A stretch of 64,000 nucleotides of DNA from assembly GCA_041397865.1 (NCBI GenBank), contig JAWKVT010000002.1, positions 186,001-250,000 of the forward strand, given 5' to 3'. Both the position numbers and the translations under genes were made by a program. Numbering within the stretch: the first letter of the stretch is position 1; every line of letters begins with the position of its first letter. Below the pieces are notes generated by a model. It worked only from the letters and a program-made list of their open reading frames with translations, was not told the DNA's origin and ran no database searches. This document shows positions 42,755-50,379 of this stretch, piece by piece. Origin of the DNA: TMED27 sp041397865. Its GTDB lineage: Bacteria; Pseudomonadota; Alphaproteobacteria; Micavibrionales; Micavibrionaceae.

Positions 42755-43294
42755 TCAGGCAGCCCGGGCCTTTTTCGCCCGGTCGATCCCCTCAACGATC
42801 AGGCTATGCGCTTCGGCCCTTCCACCCCAACGCACAGTCTTAACCCATTTACCCTTCTCCAGATCCTTATAATGCTCAAAGAAATGCTGAATCTGCAACT
42901 GCACAATTTCCGGTAAATCGCTATATTCCTGTATTTTATCATGAAACGGATGCACCTGCGGAGCGGGCACCCCAATGATTTTCTCGTCCATACCGGCTTC
43001 ATCTTCCATCAGCAAAACCCCGACCGGGCGCACAGGCATAACCGCTCCCGGCATCACAGGCGTTCTGCCCACGGCCAGAATATCCACCGGATCGCCGTCT
43101 CCCGAAAGCGTATGAGGAATAAACCCGTAATTTCCCGGATACGACATCGAGGTATGCAAAAACCGGTCAACCATCATGGCGCCCGAAGCCTTATCCAATT
43201 CATACTTCACCGGCACCCCGCCCAGCGGATTCTCAATAATGGCGTTTACAACCGTCGGCACATCCTCGCCAATAGAAATCTGGGAAATATCCAT
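42755..43294 (-). CDS. ppa: inorganic pyrophosphatase, family I
   Basis: 179 residues. Conserved features: GVPVKYELDKASGAMMVDR, MSYPGNYGFIPHTLSGDGDP, VDILAVG and the metal-binding Asp cluster DEAGMDEKIIGVP, with KGKWVKTVRW near the end. It hydrolyses pyrophosphate and drives biosynthetic reactions in the cytosol. The plus strand here is C-rich (25 C to 12 G counted in 42781-42840), unlike the G-rich genes on both sides, so this stretch may have been inverted or inserted. Confidence 0.96.
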   Translation of the reverse strand: MDISQISIGEDVPTVVNAIIENPLGGVPVKYELDKASGAMMVDRFLHTSMSYPGNYGFIPHTLSGDGDPVDILAVGRTPVMPGAVMPVRPVGVLLMEDEAGMDEKIIGVPAPQVHPFHDKIQEYSDLPEIVQLQIQHFFEHYKDLEKGKWVKTVRWGGRAEAHSLIVEGIDRAKKARAA

Positions 43295-43483
43295 TTAAAC
43301 CTCTTTGCTATAATTTCGCATGAAGTCTTAAAGAACGCAGCATCAAAGAGCAAGCTTTTTTACAAAAAAAGCCTGAAAAGTGGAGCATTTTAAGGGGGCG
43401 GAACAGCCATATATATTTGGCAACTCTGAAATTCTGCGTAAATATTATTTGTGATTACGGCTTCGCCGCGTTAAAACGCTTAA

Positions 43484-44656
43484 ATGCTTATTACTGAACA
43501 AAAAGCGCTTAAAGATTTCTGCGCGTCACTTTTAAACGAAGAGTTTATTACGGTCGATACCGAATTTTTGCGGGAGAAGACCTATTACCCGAAGCTGTGC
43601 CTGATTCAGGTCGGCGCGCCGGATGGCCGGGCGATGGCGATCGACCCGGTGGAAGGGGCGCTTGACCTGCGGCCTTTGTTTGCGTTGCTGTTTGATGAAA
43701 ATATTTTAAAGGTTTTTCATGCCGCGCGGCAGGATCTGGAAATTTTTTATAATTTGACGGGCAAGGTGGTGGCGCCGCTATTTGATACACAGATTGCGGC
43801 GATGGTGTGCGGGTATGGAGATTCTGTGGGGTATGAGAATCTGGTGCGCAATATTACCGGCAAGGGGTTGGATAAAAGCGTACAGTTTACGAACTGGATG
43901 AACCGGCCTTTGAGTGAGAAGCAGATTAACTATGCGCTCGGGGATGTGACGTATCTGGTGGACGTTTACAAGCATCTGTCGAAGGCGCTGGAAAAGCGCG
44001 GGCGCACCGAATGGGTGTTTCAGGAAGAAGAAATTCTGATGGACCCGCAAACTTACGCAAATGATCCGTATGAGGCATGGAAGCGGGTGAAGATCAAATC
44101 GCCCAAGCCTAAAACACTGGCGGTTTTGCAGGAACTGGCGGCGTGGCGGGAAAAGCGTGCGCAGGATAAGGATCTGCCGAAAGGCTGGGTTATGCGTGAC
44201 GATACGCTGGCGGATATGGCCGCGCAGATGCCGCGCAATGCCGCGCAGCTTAAGAAAATTCGCAATATGCCGGGGGACATGGCGGACAGCCATCACGGGA
44301 AAAAGCTGCTTGAGCTTATAAAGAAGGCTGCTGATAGCGACTCTGGTGGCTGGCCGCAACCTGTTAAGAAAAAACCTACGCCGCCGCATATCGGAGCGGT
44401 GATGGATATTTTGCGAATGCTGCTTAAGGTGCAATGCGCGGAGCATGGTGTTGCAACAAAGTTGCTTATATCGACAGAAGACCTCGAGGCGCTGGCCATG
44501 GATGATAATGCGGATATTCCGGCGCTTAAAGGCTGGCGCTATGAGGTGTTTGGACGTGACGCGCTGGCGGTCAAAAAAGGGGCGTTGGCGGTGGGGCTGA
44601 AAGATTCTAAAATCGTGAAGTATAAAGTCAACGCTGAAACGGAATTTCAGGATTAA
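43484..44656 (+). CDS. rnd: ribonuclease D
   Basis: 390 residues. DEDDy exonuclease motifs: FITVDTEFLRE (Asp, Glu), VFHAARQDLEIF (Asp), and YALGDVTYLVDVY (Tyr-x3-Asp). An HRDC domain lies at about 205-285 (LAVLQELAAWREKRAQDKDL), and the RNase D-type C-terminal region follows. It trims 3' ends of tRNA and other small RNAs. An AT-rich 190-base gap separates it from ppa. The SixA-type phosphatase starts 17 bases downstream and is probably co-transcribed. Confidence 0.94.
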   Translation: MLITEQKALKDFCASLLNEEFITVDTEFLREKTYYPKLCLIQVGAPDGRAMAIDPVEGALDLRPLFALLFDENILKVFHAARQDLEIFYNLTGKVVAPLFDTQIAAMVCGYGDSVGYENLVRNITGKGLDKSVQFTNWMNRPLSEKQINYALGDVTYLVDVYKHLSKALEKRGRTEWVFQEEEILMDPQTYANDPYEAWKRVKIKSPKPKTLAVLQELAAWREKRAQDKDLPKGWVMRDDTLADMAAQMPRNAAQLKKIRNMPGDMADSHHGKKLLELIKKAADSDSGGWPQPVKKKPTPPHIGAVMDILRMLLKVQCAEHGVATKLLISTEDLEALAMDDNADIPALKGWRYEVFGRDALAVKKGALAVGLKDSKIVKYKVNAETEFQD

Positions 44657-44673
44657 GTCAGGAATCAAGGCTC

Positions 44674-45213
44674 ATGAAACGTCTCTTGCTTTTAAGACAC
44701 GCACAGGCGATGCCCGCAGAAGGGGGAAGCGATATAGACCGTCCGCTTTCGCCCAAGGGGCTGGGCGATGCGCTTGCGCTTGGGAAGGTTTTGAAGGCTA
44801 AGGGGCTGGTCCCTGCACATATTTTATGCTCATCCGCAAAGCGGACGCAGCAGACATGCGCGGAGGTTCTCAAGGGGCTGGATGTACCCGTTCACGCAGA
44901 ATTTTCCAAGAAGGTTTACAGCGCGGGACTTGGCGACTTGCTGGAACTTATTCAAAGCACCGATGACGGGCTGGGGAGTTTGATGATTATCGGCCACAAC
45001 CCGACGATTTATGAACTGGCAGTGCGGATGAGCGCCGAAGGATCGGAGAGCGTTTTGAACCATCTGGGGCAGGGTTATGCGCCCGCAACGCTGAGCGTGA
45101 TTGAAGCGGATGTGGCAAGATGGGCGGAAGTGTGCCTTGGCGCTGGCAGGATCACCGCGCTTTTGGACCCGCTGGATTATAACGCACCTGCGCGCCCGAC
45201 ACGGTGGACTTGA
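44674..45213 (+). CDS. SixA-type phosphohistidine phosphatase
   Basis: 179 residues of the histidine phosphatase superfamily: catalytic RHAQAMPAEGGSDIDRPLSP with the RHA form of the motif, SSAKRTQQTCAEV, and the second His in LMIIGHNPTIYELA. The RHA (not RHG) signature and small size match SixA, which removes phosphate from His in signalling phosphorelay proteins. Targets here are unknown; a hybrid kinase with Hpt domain is encoded about 5 kb away, a possible but untested partner. Confidence 0.88.
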   Translation: MKRLLLLRHAQAMPAEGGSDIDRPLSPKGLGDALALGKVLKAKGLVPAHILCSSAKRTQQTCAEVLKGLDVPVHAEFSKKVYSAGLGDLLELIQSTDDGLGSLMIIGHNPTIYELAVRMSAEGSESVLNHLGQGYAPATLSVIEADVARWAEVCLGAGRITALLDPLDYNAPARPTRWT

Positions 45214-45224
45214 GAATATACAAA

Positions 45225-45246
45225 TTCACCACAAAGACACGAAGAG
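45225..45246. repeat. CCACAAAGACACGAAG-type intergenic motif (copy 1)
   Basis: TTCACCACAAAGACACGAAG stands right after the SixA-type gene, in the convergent gap before hdaA. A variant lies before gpmA (58310-58331). Similar Ala/Cys-adenine-rich tracts are scattered in intergenic DNA of many bacteria; function unknown. Confidence 0.35.
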
Positions 45247-45277
45247 CGCCAAATTTCACAAAGAGGGCTTTATCCCT

Positions 45278-45970
45278 TTAATACTCATCGCCTTGCATAT
45301 CGGTTAAGACCTGCCGGACAAGGGGGATGGAGGCGCCTTTCTTTTTGGAATAGGCAAGGGTGTCTATATTATAGACAATGTCTCTTGCAGCGACGAATGA
45401 GCGCTCCATACGCGGCAGGATATAGGATATGATTTCGTTGCCGACGGAGAGCTGGCGGTCGGTGAAGAGCTTGATAAGAACGGAGGCCAGCAAGGTGTCG
45501 TCGGGTGCCTTGATGGTGGCGACGGGGGCCGCACGAAAACGTGAGGCGAGGTCGGGGATGGCGAAATCGCTTTGGGTGGGGTTCATGCGGCTTGTCACAA
45601 GAAAAGTGCGCCGCTGCTCGCGGAAGATGTTATAGAGGTGGAAGAGCGTGGTTTCGGCCTCGCGCTCGCCGATCCACGGGTCTATGCCGTCTATAAGCAG
45701 GGCGCCGCTCTGCCCCGCAAGGTCTTCGGCGGAGCTTTGGACTAGGTTTTCAGGGGCGATGCGGGCGGCGCGGGTTTTTTCTCCCCAGACGGCGGCGAGG
45801 TGGGTTTTGCCGCTGGCGGCGGGGCCACTGATGACCAGCAAGGGGGCGGGCCAGTCAGGCCAGCGATCGATCCAGGCCACGGCATCGGCGTTGGACGGGC
45901 CGATGAGAAAATCCTCCATCCCCAGCGCGGGGCGCATAGACAGGTTTAGCGGTATTTGATGGTGGAGCAT
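45278..45970 (-). CDS. hdaA: HdaA/Hda-like DnaA-related ATPase
   Basis: 230 residues from MLHHQI, behind GGGGAG; the longer frame overlaps the upstream gene. N-terminal clamp-binding-like QIPLNLSMRP (near the QL[SP]LP type), MEDFLIGPSNADAVAWID, Walker A SGPAASGKTHLAAVWG, and Walker B-like GALLIDGIDPW, followed by the lid domain. Like Caulobacter HdaA, it should work with the sliding clamp to stimulate ATP hydrolysis by DnaA and so prevent over-initiation. It is 13 bases downstream of the AI-2E permease in the same unit, the common alphaproteobacterial order. Confidence 0.9.
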   Translation of the reverse strand: MLHHQIPLNLSMRPALGMEDFLIGPSNADAVAWIDRWPDWPAPLLVISGPAASGKTHLAAVWGEKTRAARIAPENLVQSSAEDLAGQSGALLIDGIDPWIGEREAETTLFHLYNIFREQRRTFLVTSRMNPTQSDFAIPDLASRFRAAPVATIKAPDDTLLASVLIKLFTDRQLSVGNEIISYILPRMERSFVAARDIVYNIDTLAYSKKKGASIPLVRQVLTDMQGDEY

Positions 45971-45983
45971 GCTTTGCACTCCC

Positions 45984-47132
45984 CTAACCCTCTCCTCGAG
46001 GAAGAGGGGCTGTTTTGGTTTTCTTTTTGGGTTTCTTACGTTTTTTCGGCGGGCGGGATTTTGCCGGGCGCTTCTCCGTTTCCCCTCCATAATAGGGGCT
46101 GCGCTTATATTGCGCGATAGCGAAGGCGAGCAGGACACCGGCCACAGCCGCAACGGGTACAGCTAGCAGCATGCCGAGAATGCCGAACAGGGACCCGCCG
46201 GCAAGCAAAGCAAAGAACACCCAGAGCGGGTGGAGGCCGACGCTGTCGCCGACGATTTTGGGACTGAGGATGTTGCCTTCGATAAGCTGCCCGGCGAAGA
46301 ATATTCCGGCGATGATGGCTACAAAGACCAGATCGCCGCTTTGGAACCATGCGACGGCGACACTGGCGAGCAGGCCGACCGTGGAGCCGACCATGGGGAT
46401 GATGGAGAGCGCGCCGGAAAGCAGGCCGATCAGGAACCCGTATTTCAGCCCGGCAATTGTCAGGGCGATCGCGTAGGCAACGCCGAGGATGACGGCTACG
46501 CTGATTTGTCCGCGGACGAAGCCGGAAATTTTCCGGTCAATCTGCTTGAGCAAGTCCAGAATTGTGTTTTTGTTTTTTTGCGGCAAGAGGTCCTCCGCCC
46601 AGCTTGTGATACGGTCCCATTCCTTCATCATGAAATAAGTGACAATGGGCGTAAATGCAATAACCGACAAAGCGCCAAGCGCGGCCTGCCCCCCTGCCGC
46701 GAGGCTTTCGAGTATTTGCTTGCCGATGCCCGCGGCGGTGCCGACATGACTTCCAAGAACGGATTTGAGATCTGCGCCGTTTTCCTGCCCCAGCAGGGCG
46801 AGGGCCTGTTGTGAATAGGGTTCGATGAAGGTCATGAGAGCATCGAAATAGCCTGGAAGGTCTTCGGCCAGTTGAAGGGTTTGCTTGTAAATGAGTGGCG
46901 CGAGGACAGCCAGAAAAGCTGCGACGGCGGCGAAAAACAGGGCCGTTATAAGAATGGCGGCAGGGCCACGGGCGATTTTTATACGGCCCAGCGCGCCGAC
47001 GAGCGGGTTGAGCAGATAGGCGATCGCGATGCCCAAAACAAACGGCAGGAGGACGGCTTTGAAAATATAGACAAAGACGAAGAAACCGGCGCAGGCAGCG
47101 GACCAAAACAGAGCGTGATTACGGGCGGTCAT
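45984..47132 (-). CDS. AI-2E family (PerM-like) membrane protein
   Basis: 382 residues with eight predicted transmembrane segments: AYLLNPLVGALGRIK and ILITALFFAAVAAFLAVLAP at the start, GFVRGQISVAVILGVAYAIA, and GSLFGILGMLLAVPVAAVAG at the end, as in the AI-2E/PerM permease family. The tail is very Lys/Arg/Pro-rich (RPPKKRKKPKKKTK), likely cytosolic. Known members export autoinducer-2 or ions (Na+/H+); its own substrate is unknown. It lies between DUF2066 and hdaA in one unit. Confidence 0.9.
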   Translation of the reverse strand: MTARNHALFWSAACAGFFVFVYIFKAVLLPFVLGIAIAYLLNPLVGALGRIKIARGPAAILITALFFAAVAAFLAVLAPLIYKQTLQLAEDLPGYFDALMTFIEPYSQQALALLGQENGADLKSVLGSHVGTAAGIGKQILESLAAGGQAALGALSVIAFTPIVTYFMMKEWDRITSWAEDLLPQKNKNTILDLLKQIDRKISGFVRGQISVAVILGVAYAIALTIAGLKYGFLIGLLSGALSIIPMVGSTVGLLASVAVAWFQSGDLVFVAIIAGIFFAGQLIEGNILSPKIVGDSVGLHPLWVFFALLAGGSLFGILGMLLAVPVAAVAGVLLAFAIAQYKRSPYYGGETEKRPAKSRPPKKRKKPKKKTKTAPLPRGEG

Positions 47133-47153
47133 ACGGGGCCTTCCCTTTCAGGG

Positions 47154-48416
47154 TTAAAATCGAGTTTGGTAGGATTCACCGGGCGGTGCAGCGGGCGGCC
47201 TATATCCGGGTCCGGAACGGGACGAAGACGGCGCGGCGGCAGACGTGCGGGTGAGATCGTATATTACGCTTTCGCCTTCATTCTTGCCATAGCGCTCAAG
47301 AAGGCCGCGCGAATAATCGGCGTTCAGGCCGTTTTCGCTTGCAGGTTGGAAACGCGGGGCGTTTAAAACCAAGCCGGATTGCGCGAGAGCGATTTTAAGG
47401 CGCTCCATATTACCGTCATAGGTCAGATCGAGATAAGCCTGCCTTGGCGAAAGCGCAGTGAGCGTTATATCCGATATGCCGGAAACGCGCGACAAGGCGC
47501 GCTCAAGGCCGGACCATTCCTGTAGCGAGGCGAACTGCGCGCGGACCCTGATCGTACCGTGAGCGCGGGAATCGACAATGGTTTTTTGTTTCCAGTCTTT
47601 ACGCAGGGCGGCTTTGACGCTTTGCACCGCGCGGGTATAGATTTCACCGGAGGCCTGTCCGGGTAAAGCGCGTTCAAGGATCTGATGCACATATTCGGGG
47701 CGGGCACGGTCTGTGCGATAGAGCTGAATATTGAGCGCGGTGCCTTCGGGGCGGGCTATGGCGATGACGGCCTCGCTTGCGCCGTAGCGTTCCAGCATGG
47801 CGCTTAATCTTCGTTTGCTGTAGGTCAGAGCTTCATCGTCGCCGATATCAGAAACATCGCTTAAATCGCCCAGAGGGACCAGCATGGGCACAAGGCCGCC
47901 GGACAGGTTCGGCGCGGACGCCCATGCTTTCATCCATGCATTTTGATGCGACCATAAAAGCGTACCCTCGCCGGTATCGAGGAAGGGCAGGATAAGAAGC
48001 GGCTGGCTGGCCACATCGGTGTAGCTGGCGCCCTGCCCGGAAAAAAAGCGTTTTACGTCGCGATCTTTGAAGCGGAATTTATAGGTGCCGATATAGCGTT
48101 TTGAGGAGAGTTTTTCGTTGCTGACCTCATAGTCCTGAATCAATATGGAGATAGTTTCCGGCGCAGGAGGCCGGAAGGCCTGAAGCTGGCTTTCCGAAAG
48201 CATGCGGGTTGTGAGCTGTTCGAAGGCCTTGACTTGCGCCTGTTCAAACGCTTTTTCACGCGCCTTGAGAGCGTTTTCGGCGCTGACATCAACGGTGACG
48301 TTTTCAACCGTAAACAACGGGTTGGCCGCCCAAGCCTGCGGCAACGCAAAAAAACACAGTGTTATCAGCATAAGGGCTGTACGTAGCGGCTGAAAAATTT
48401 TATAGAAAGGAACCAT
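47154..48416 (-). CDS. DUF2066 secreted protein
   Basis: 420 residues with a signal peptide (LMLITLCFFALPQAWA). The DUF2066 features are FTVENVTVDVSAENALKARE and later YKFRFKDRDVKRFF. A C-terminal, low-complexity Ser/Pro/Gly tail (SSSRSGPGYRPPAAPPG) follows. The protein is periplasmic or outer-membrane facing; function unknown. It is the first gene of DUF2066 - AI-2E - hdaA, a conserved order in alphaproteobacteria, and is divergent from purM. Confidence 0.82.
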   Translation of the reverse strand: MVPFYKIFQPLRTALMLITLCFFALPQAWAANPLFTVENVTVDVSAENALKAREKAFEQAQVKAFEQLTTRMLSESQLQAFRPPAPETISILIQDYEVSNEKLSSKRYIGTYKFRFKDRDVKRFFSGQGASYTDVASQPLLILPFLDTGEGTLLWSHQNAWMKAWASAPNLSGGLVPMLVPLGDLSDVSDIGDDEALTYSKRRLSAMLERYGASEAVIAIARPEGTALNIQLYRTDRARPEYVHQILERALPGQASGEIYTRAVQSVKAALRKDWKQKTIVDSRAHGTIRVRAQFASLQEWSGLERALSRVSGISDITLTALSPRQAYLDLTYDGNMERLKIALAQSGLVLNAPRFQPASENGLNADYSRGLLERYGKNEGESVIYDLTRTSAAAPSSSRSGPGYRPPAAPPGESYQTRF

Positions 48417-48458
48417 AGGGGTTTTATAGCCGTGTTGGGCAGGTTTTGAAAGATAAAG

Positions 48459-49508
48459 ATGATGAAAGATGTTTTAAAAAAAGGCGGGGCTTATAAGGAA
48501 GCCGGTGTTGATATCGAGGCAGCGGCGGCGCTGGTGGAAAACATCAAGCCGCATATTGAGAAAACGCGCCGCAGCGGGGTGATGAGCGGCATTGGCGGGT
48601 TTGGCGCCTTGTTCGACCTGAAAGAGACGGGATATAAGGACCCTGTACTGGTCTCGGGAACCGACGGGGTGGGAACCAAGATCAAGCTGGCGATTGATAA
48701 CGGAATTCACGATACGATTGGAATCGACGCGGTGGCGATGTGCGTGAACGATATTGTGGTGCAAGGCGCGGAGCCTTTGTTTTTTCTCGATTATTTTGCG
48801 ACCGGGCATTTGGATGTCAATGTGGCCGAGCAGGTGATTCAGGGCGTGGCGAAAGGCTGCGAGCTTTCAGGGTGTGCGCTGATCGGCGGGGAAACGGCGG
48901 AAATGCCGGGGCTGTACGCGGACGGGGATTACGATCTGGCGGGATTTAGTGTTGGCGCGGTGGAGCGCGCGGATATGATTACCGGCGAGCATATCGCCGA
49001 GGGTGACGTGATTTTGGGGCTGGCCGCATCGGGTCTGCATTCGAACGGATTTTCGCTGGTGCGGAAAATTGTCGGGCAAAGCCGCGGCTATGACGTACGT
49101 GAACTGCTGACTCCGACGCGGATCTATGTGAAATCTATTCTTGCGGCGTTGCAGATTAAAGACGGAGAACGGCCCGCGATTAAAGGGATGGCGCATATTA
49201 CGGGCGGGGGATTCATCGAAAACATTCCGCGTGTTTTGCCCGAAGGGCTTTGCGCGGAAATTGATTGCGCGGCGTGGAACTTACCGGACGTGTTCAAATG
49301 GTTGATCCAGGCGGGGAATCTCAGCCCACAGGATATGGGAACGACGCTGAATGCGGGAATCGGCATGGCGGTGATTATTCCGGCGCGGTTCAGGGACGCG
49401 GTGCGTTACAGCTTTGAGGAAAACGGCGAGCGCGTCTACGAGATCGGTAAAATTACGGCAGGCATCGCGCCGATTACTTTGAAGAATGCGGAGCAGGCGT
49501 GGGGCTGA
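48459..49508 (+). CDS. purM: phosphoribosylformylglycinamidine cyclo-ligase (AIR synthetase)
   Basis: 349 residues; the ATG pair at the start leaves a one-codon ambiguity. Motifs: AYKEAGVDIEAAAALVENIK, GGFGALFDL, VSGTDGVGTKIKLAID (ATP binding), GGETAEMPGLY, AHITGGGFIENIPR. It converts FGAM to AIR in purine synthesis. The stop is just before purN, so the two act and are expressed in sequence. Confidence 0.97.
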   Translation: MMKDVLKKGGAYKEAGVDIEAAAALVENIKPHIEKTRRSGVMSGIGGFGALFDLKETGYKDPVLVSGTDGVGTKIKLAIDNGIHDTIGIDAVAMCVNDIVVQGAEPLFFLDYFATGHLDVNVAEQVIQGVAKGCELSGCALIGGETAEMPGLYADGDYDLAGFSVGAVERADMITGEHIAEGDVILGLAASGLHSNGFSLVRKIVGQSRGYDVRELLTPTRIYVKSILAALQIKDGERPAIKGMAHITGGGFIENIPRVLPEGLCAEIDCAAWNLPDVFKWLIQAGNLSPQDMGTTLNAGIGMAVIIPARFRDAVRYSFEENGERVYEIGKITAGIAPITLKNAEQAWG

Positions 49509-49512
49509 CAGC

Positions 49513-50100
49513 ATGCTGAATCTCGCAGTTCTCATTTCCGGCGGCGGTAGTAATTTACAGGCATTGATTGATGCGTGCGAGTCTGTGGATTATCCGGCGC
49601 GAATCCAGGTCGTGATTTCGAACCGGCCCGGCGCGTATGGGCTGGAGCGCGCAAAAAAAGCCGGAATTCCAACGTTTACTATCGACCACAAAAAATATAC
49701 GAAACGTATCGAATTTGAAAACGCCCTTCAGGAAACACTGAGCGCATACCCGGTGGACCTGATTTGCCTAGCCGGGTTTATGCGCATTCTTACGGCGGAT
49801 TTTATCGGGAAATGGCCGGGGCGGATTATCAACACGCATCCTGCCCTGTTGCCGGACTTTGGCGGAGAGGGCATGTATGGGGAGCATGTACACCGCGCGG
49901 TTCTGGAATCAGGCGTGGAGAAGAGCGGCGCGAGCATTCATTACGTCATCCCGGAGGTTGACCGGGGAGAGGTTATCGTACAAAAAGCTGTTCCGGTTTT
50001 GCCCGGTGACAGCATTGAAACGCTGGCGGCGCGGGTTCTGGAGCAGGAACATATTGCATATCCGGAAGCTGTGCGTATAATTGCGAAAGAACGCGCCTAA
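49513..50100 (+). CDS. purN: phosphoribosylglycinamide formyltransferase
   Basis: 195 residues from the ATG four bases after purM; an earlier in-frame start inside purM is less likely. LAVLISGGGSNLQALIDAC, LAGFMRILTADFI and INTHPALLPDFGGEGMYGEH (His and Asp of the active site) are the PurN pattern. It transfers a formyl group from 10-formyl-THF to GAR. It is co-transcribed with purM; the COX IV gene follows 22 bases on. Confidence 0.96.
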   Translation: MLNLAVLISGGGSNLQALIDACESVDYPARIQVVISNRPGAYGLERAKKAGIPTFTIDHKKYTKRIEFENALQETLSAYPVDLICLAGFMRILTADFIGKWPGRIINTHPALLPDFGGEGMYGEHVHRAVLESGVEKSGASIHYVIPEVDRGEVIVQKAVPVLPGDSIETLAARVLEQEHIAYPEAVRIIAKERA

Positions 50101-50122
50101 AACACATATGAGGATTACGATC

Positions 50123-50278
50123 ATGGCCAGCCATACCCCTGCTGAAGACGACCCGAAACAGCTTGAAAACGCGCAGAAATTCTGGGGTTCGTTTGCGCGC
50201 GGCGCAAAATGGGGCGTTGTTGCTTCTGCCGCTGTTTTGATTGCGCTGCTGGCACTTTTCGTGCCGTTTGGCGCCTAA
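50123..50278 (+). CDS. aa3-type cytochrome c oxidase subunit IV-like small membrane protein
   Basis: 51 residues, ATG nine bases after GAGG. A short polar N-terminus (ASHTPAEDDPKQLENAQKFW) precedes one transmembrane helix (WGVVASAAVLIALLALFVPF). This is the alphaproteobacterial COX4-type subunit (family Pfam COX4_pro_2), associated with aa3-type oxidases, although no other oxidase genes are nearby. The sequence pattern (Trp-Gly-Ser-Phe and Lys-Trp-Gly before the helix) supports the call. Confidence 0.75.
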   Translation: MASHTPAEDDPKQLENAQKFWGSFARGAKWGVVASAAVLIALLALFVPFGA

Positions 50279-50379
50279 GACCAAAACCAACAATTTATTC
50301 CGTATTTAGAAAAGCTTAACCCTTTTTAGGGCAAAGTGATGTACACTATGGCTTAGGGGTTAATTTCGCCGGAATATTG

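Noticed and set aside
50123..50278. Cytochrome oxidase operon
   Set aside because: Only the small subunit IV-like gene is here; no ctaC, ctaD or ctaE-like genes lie within the window.
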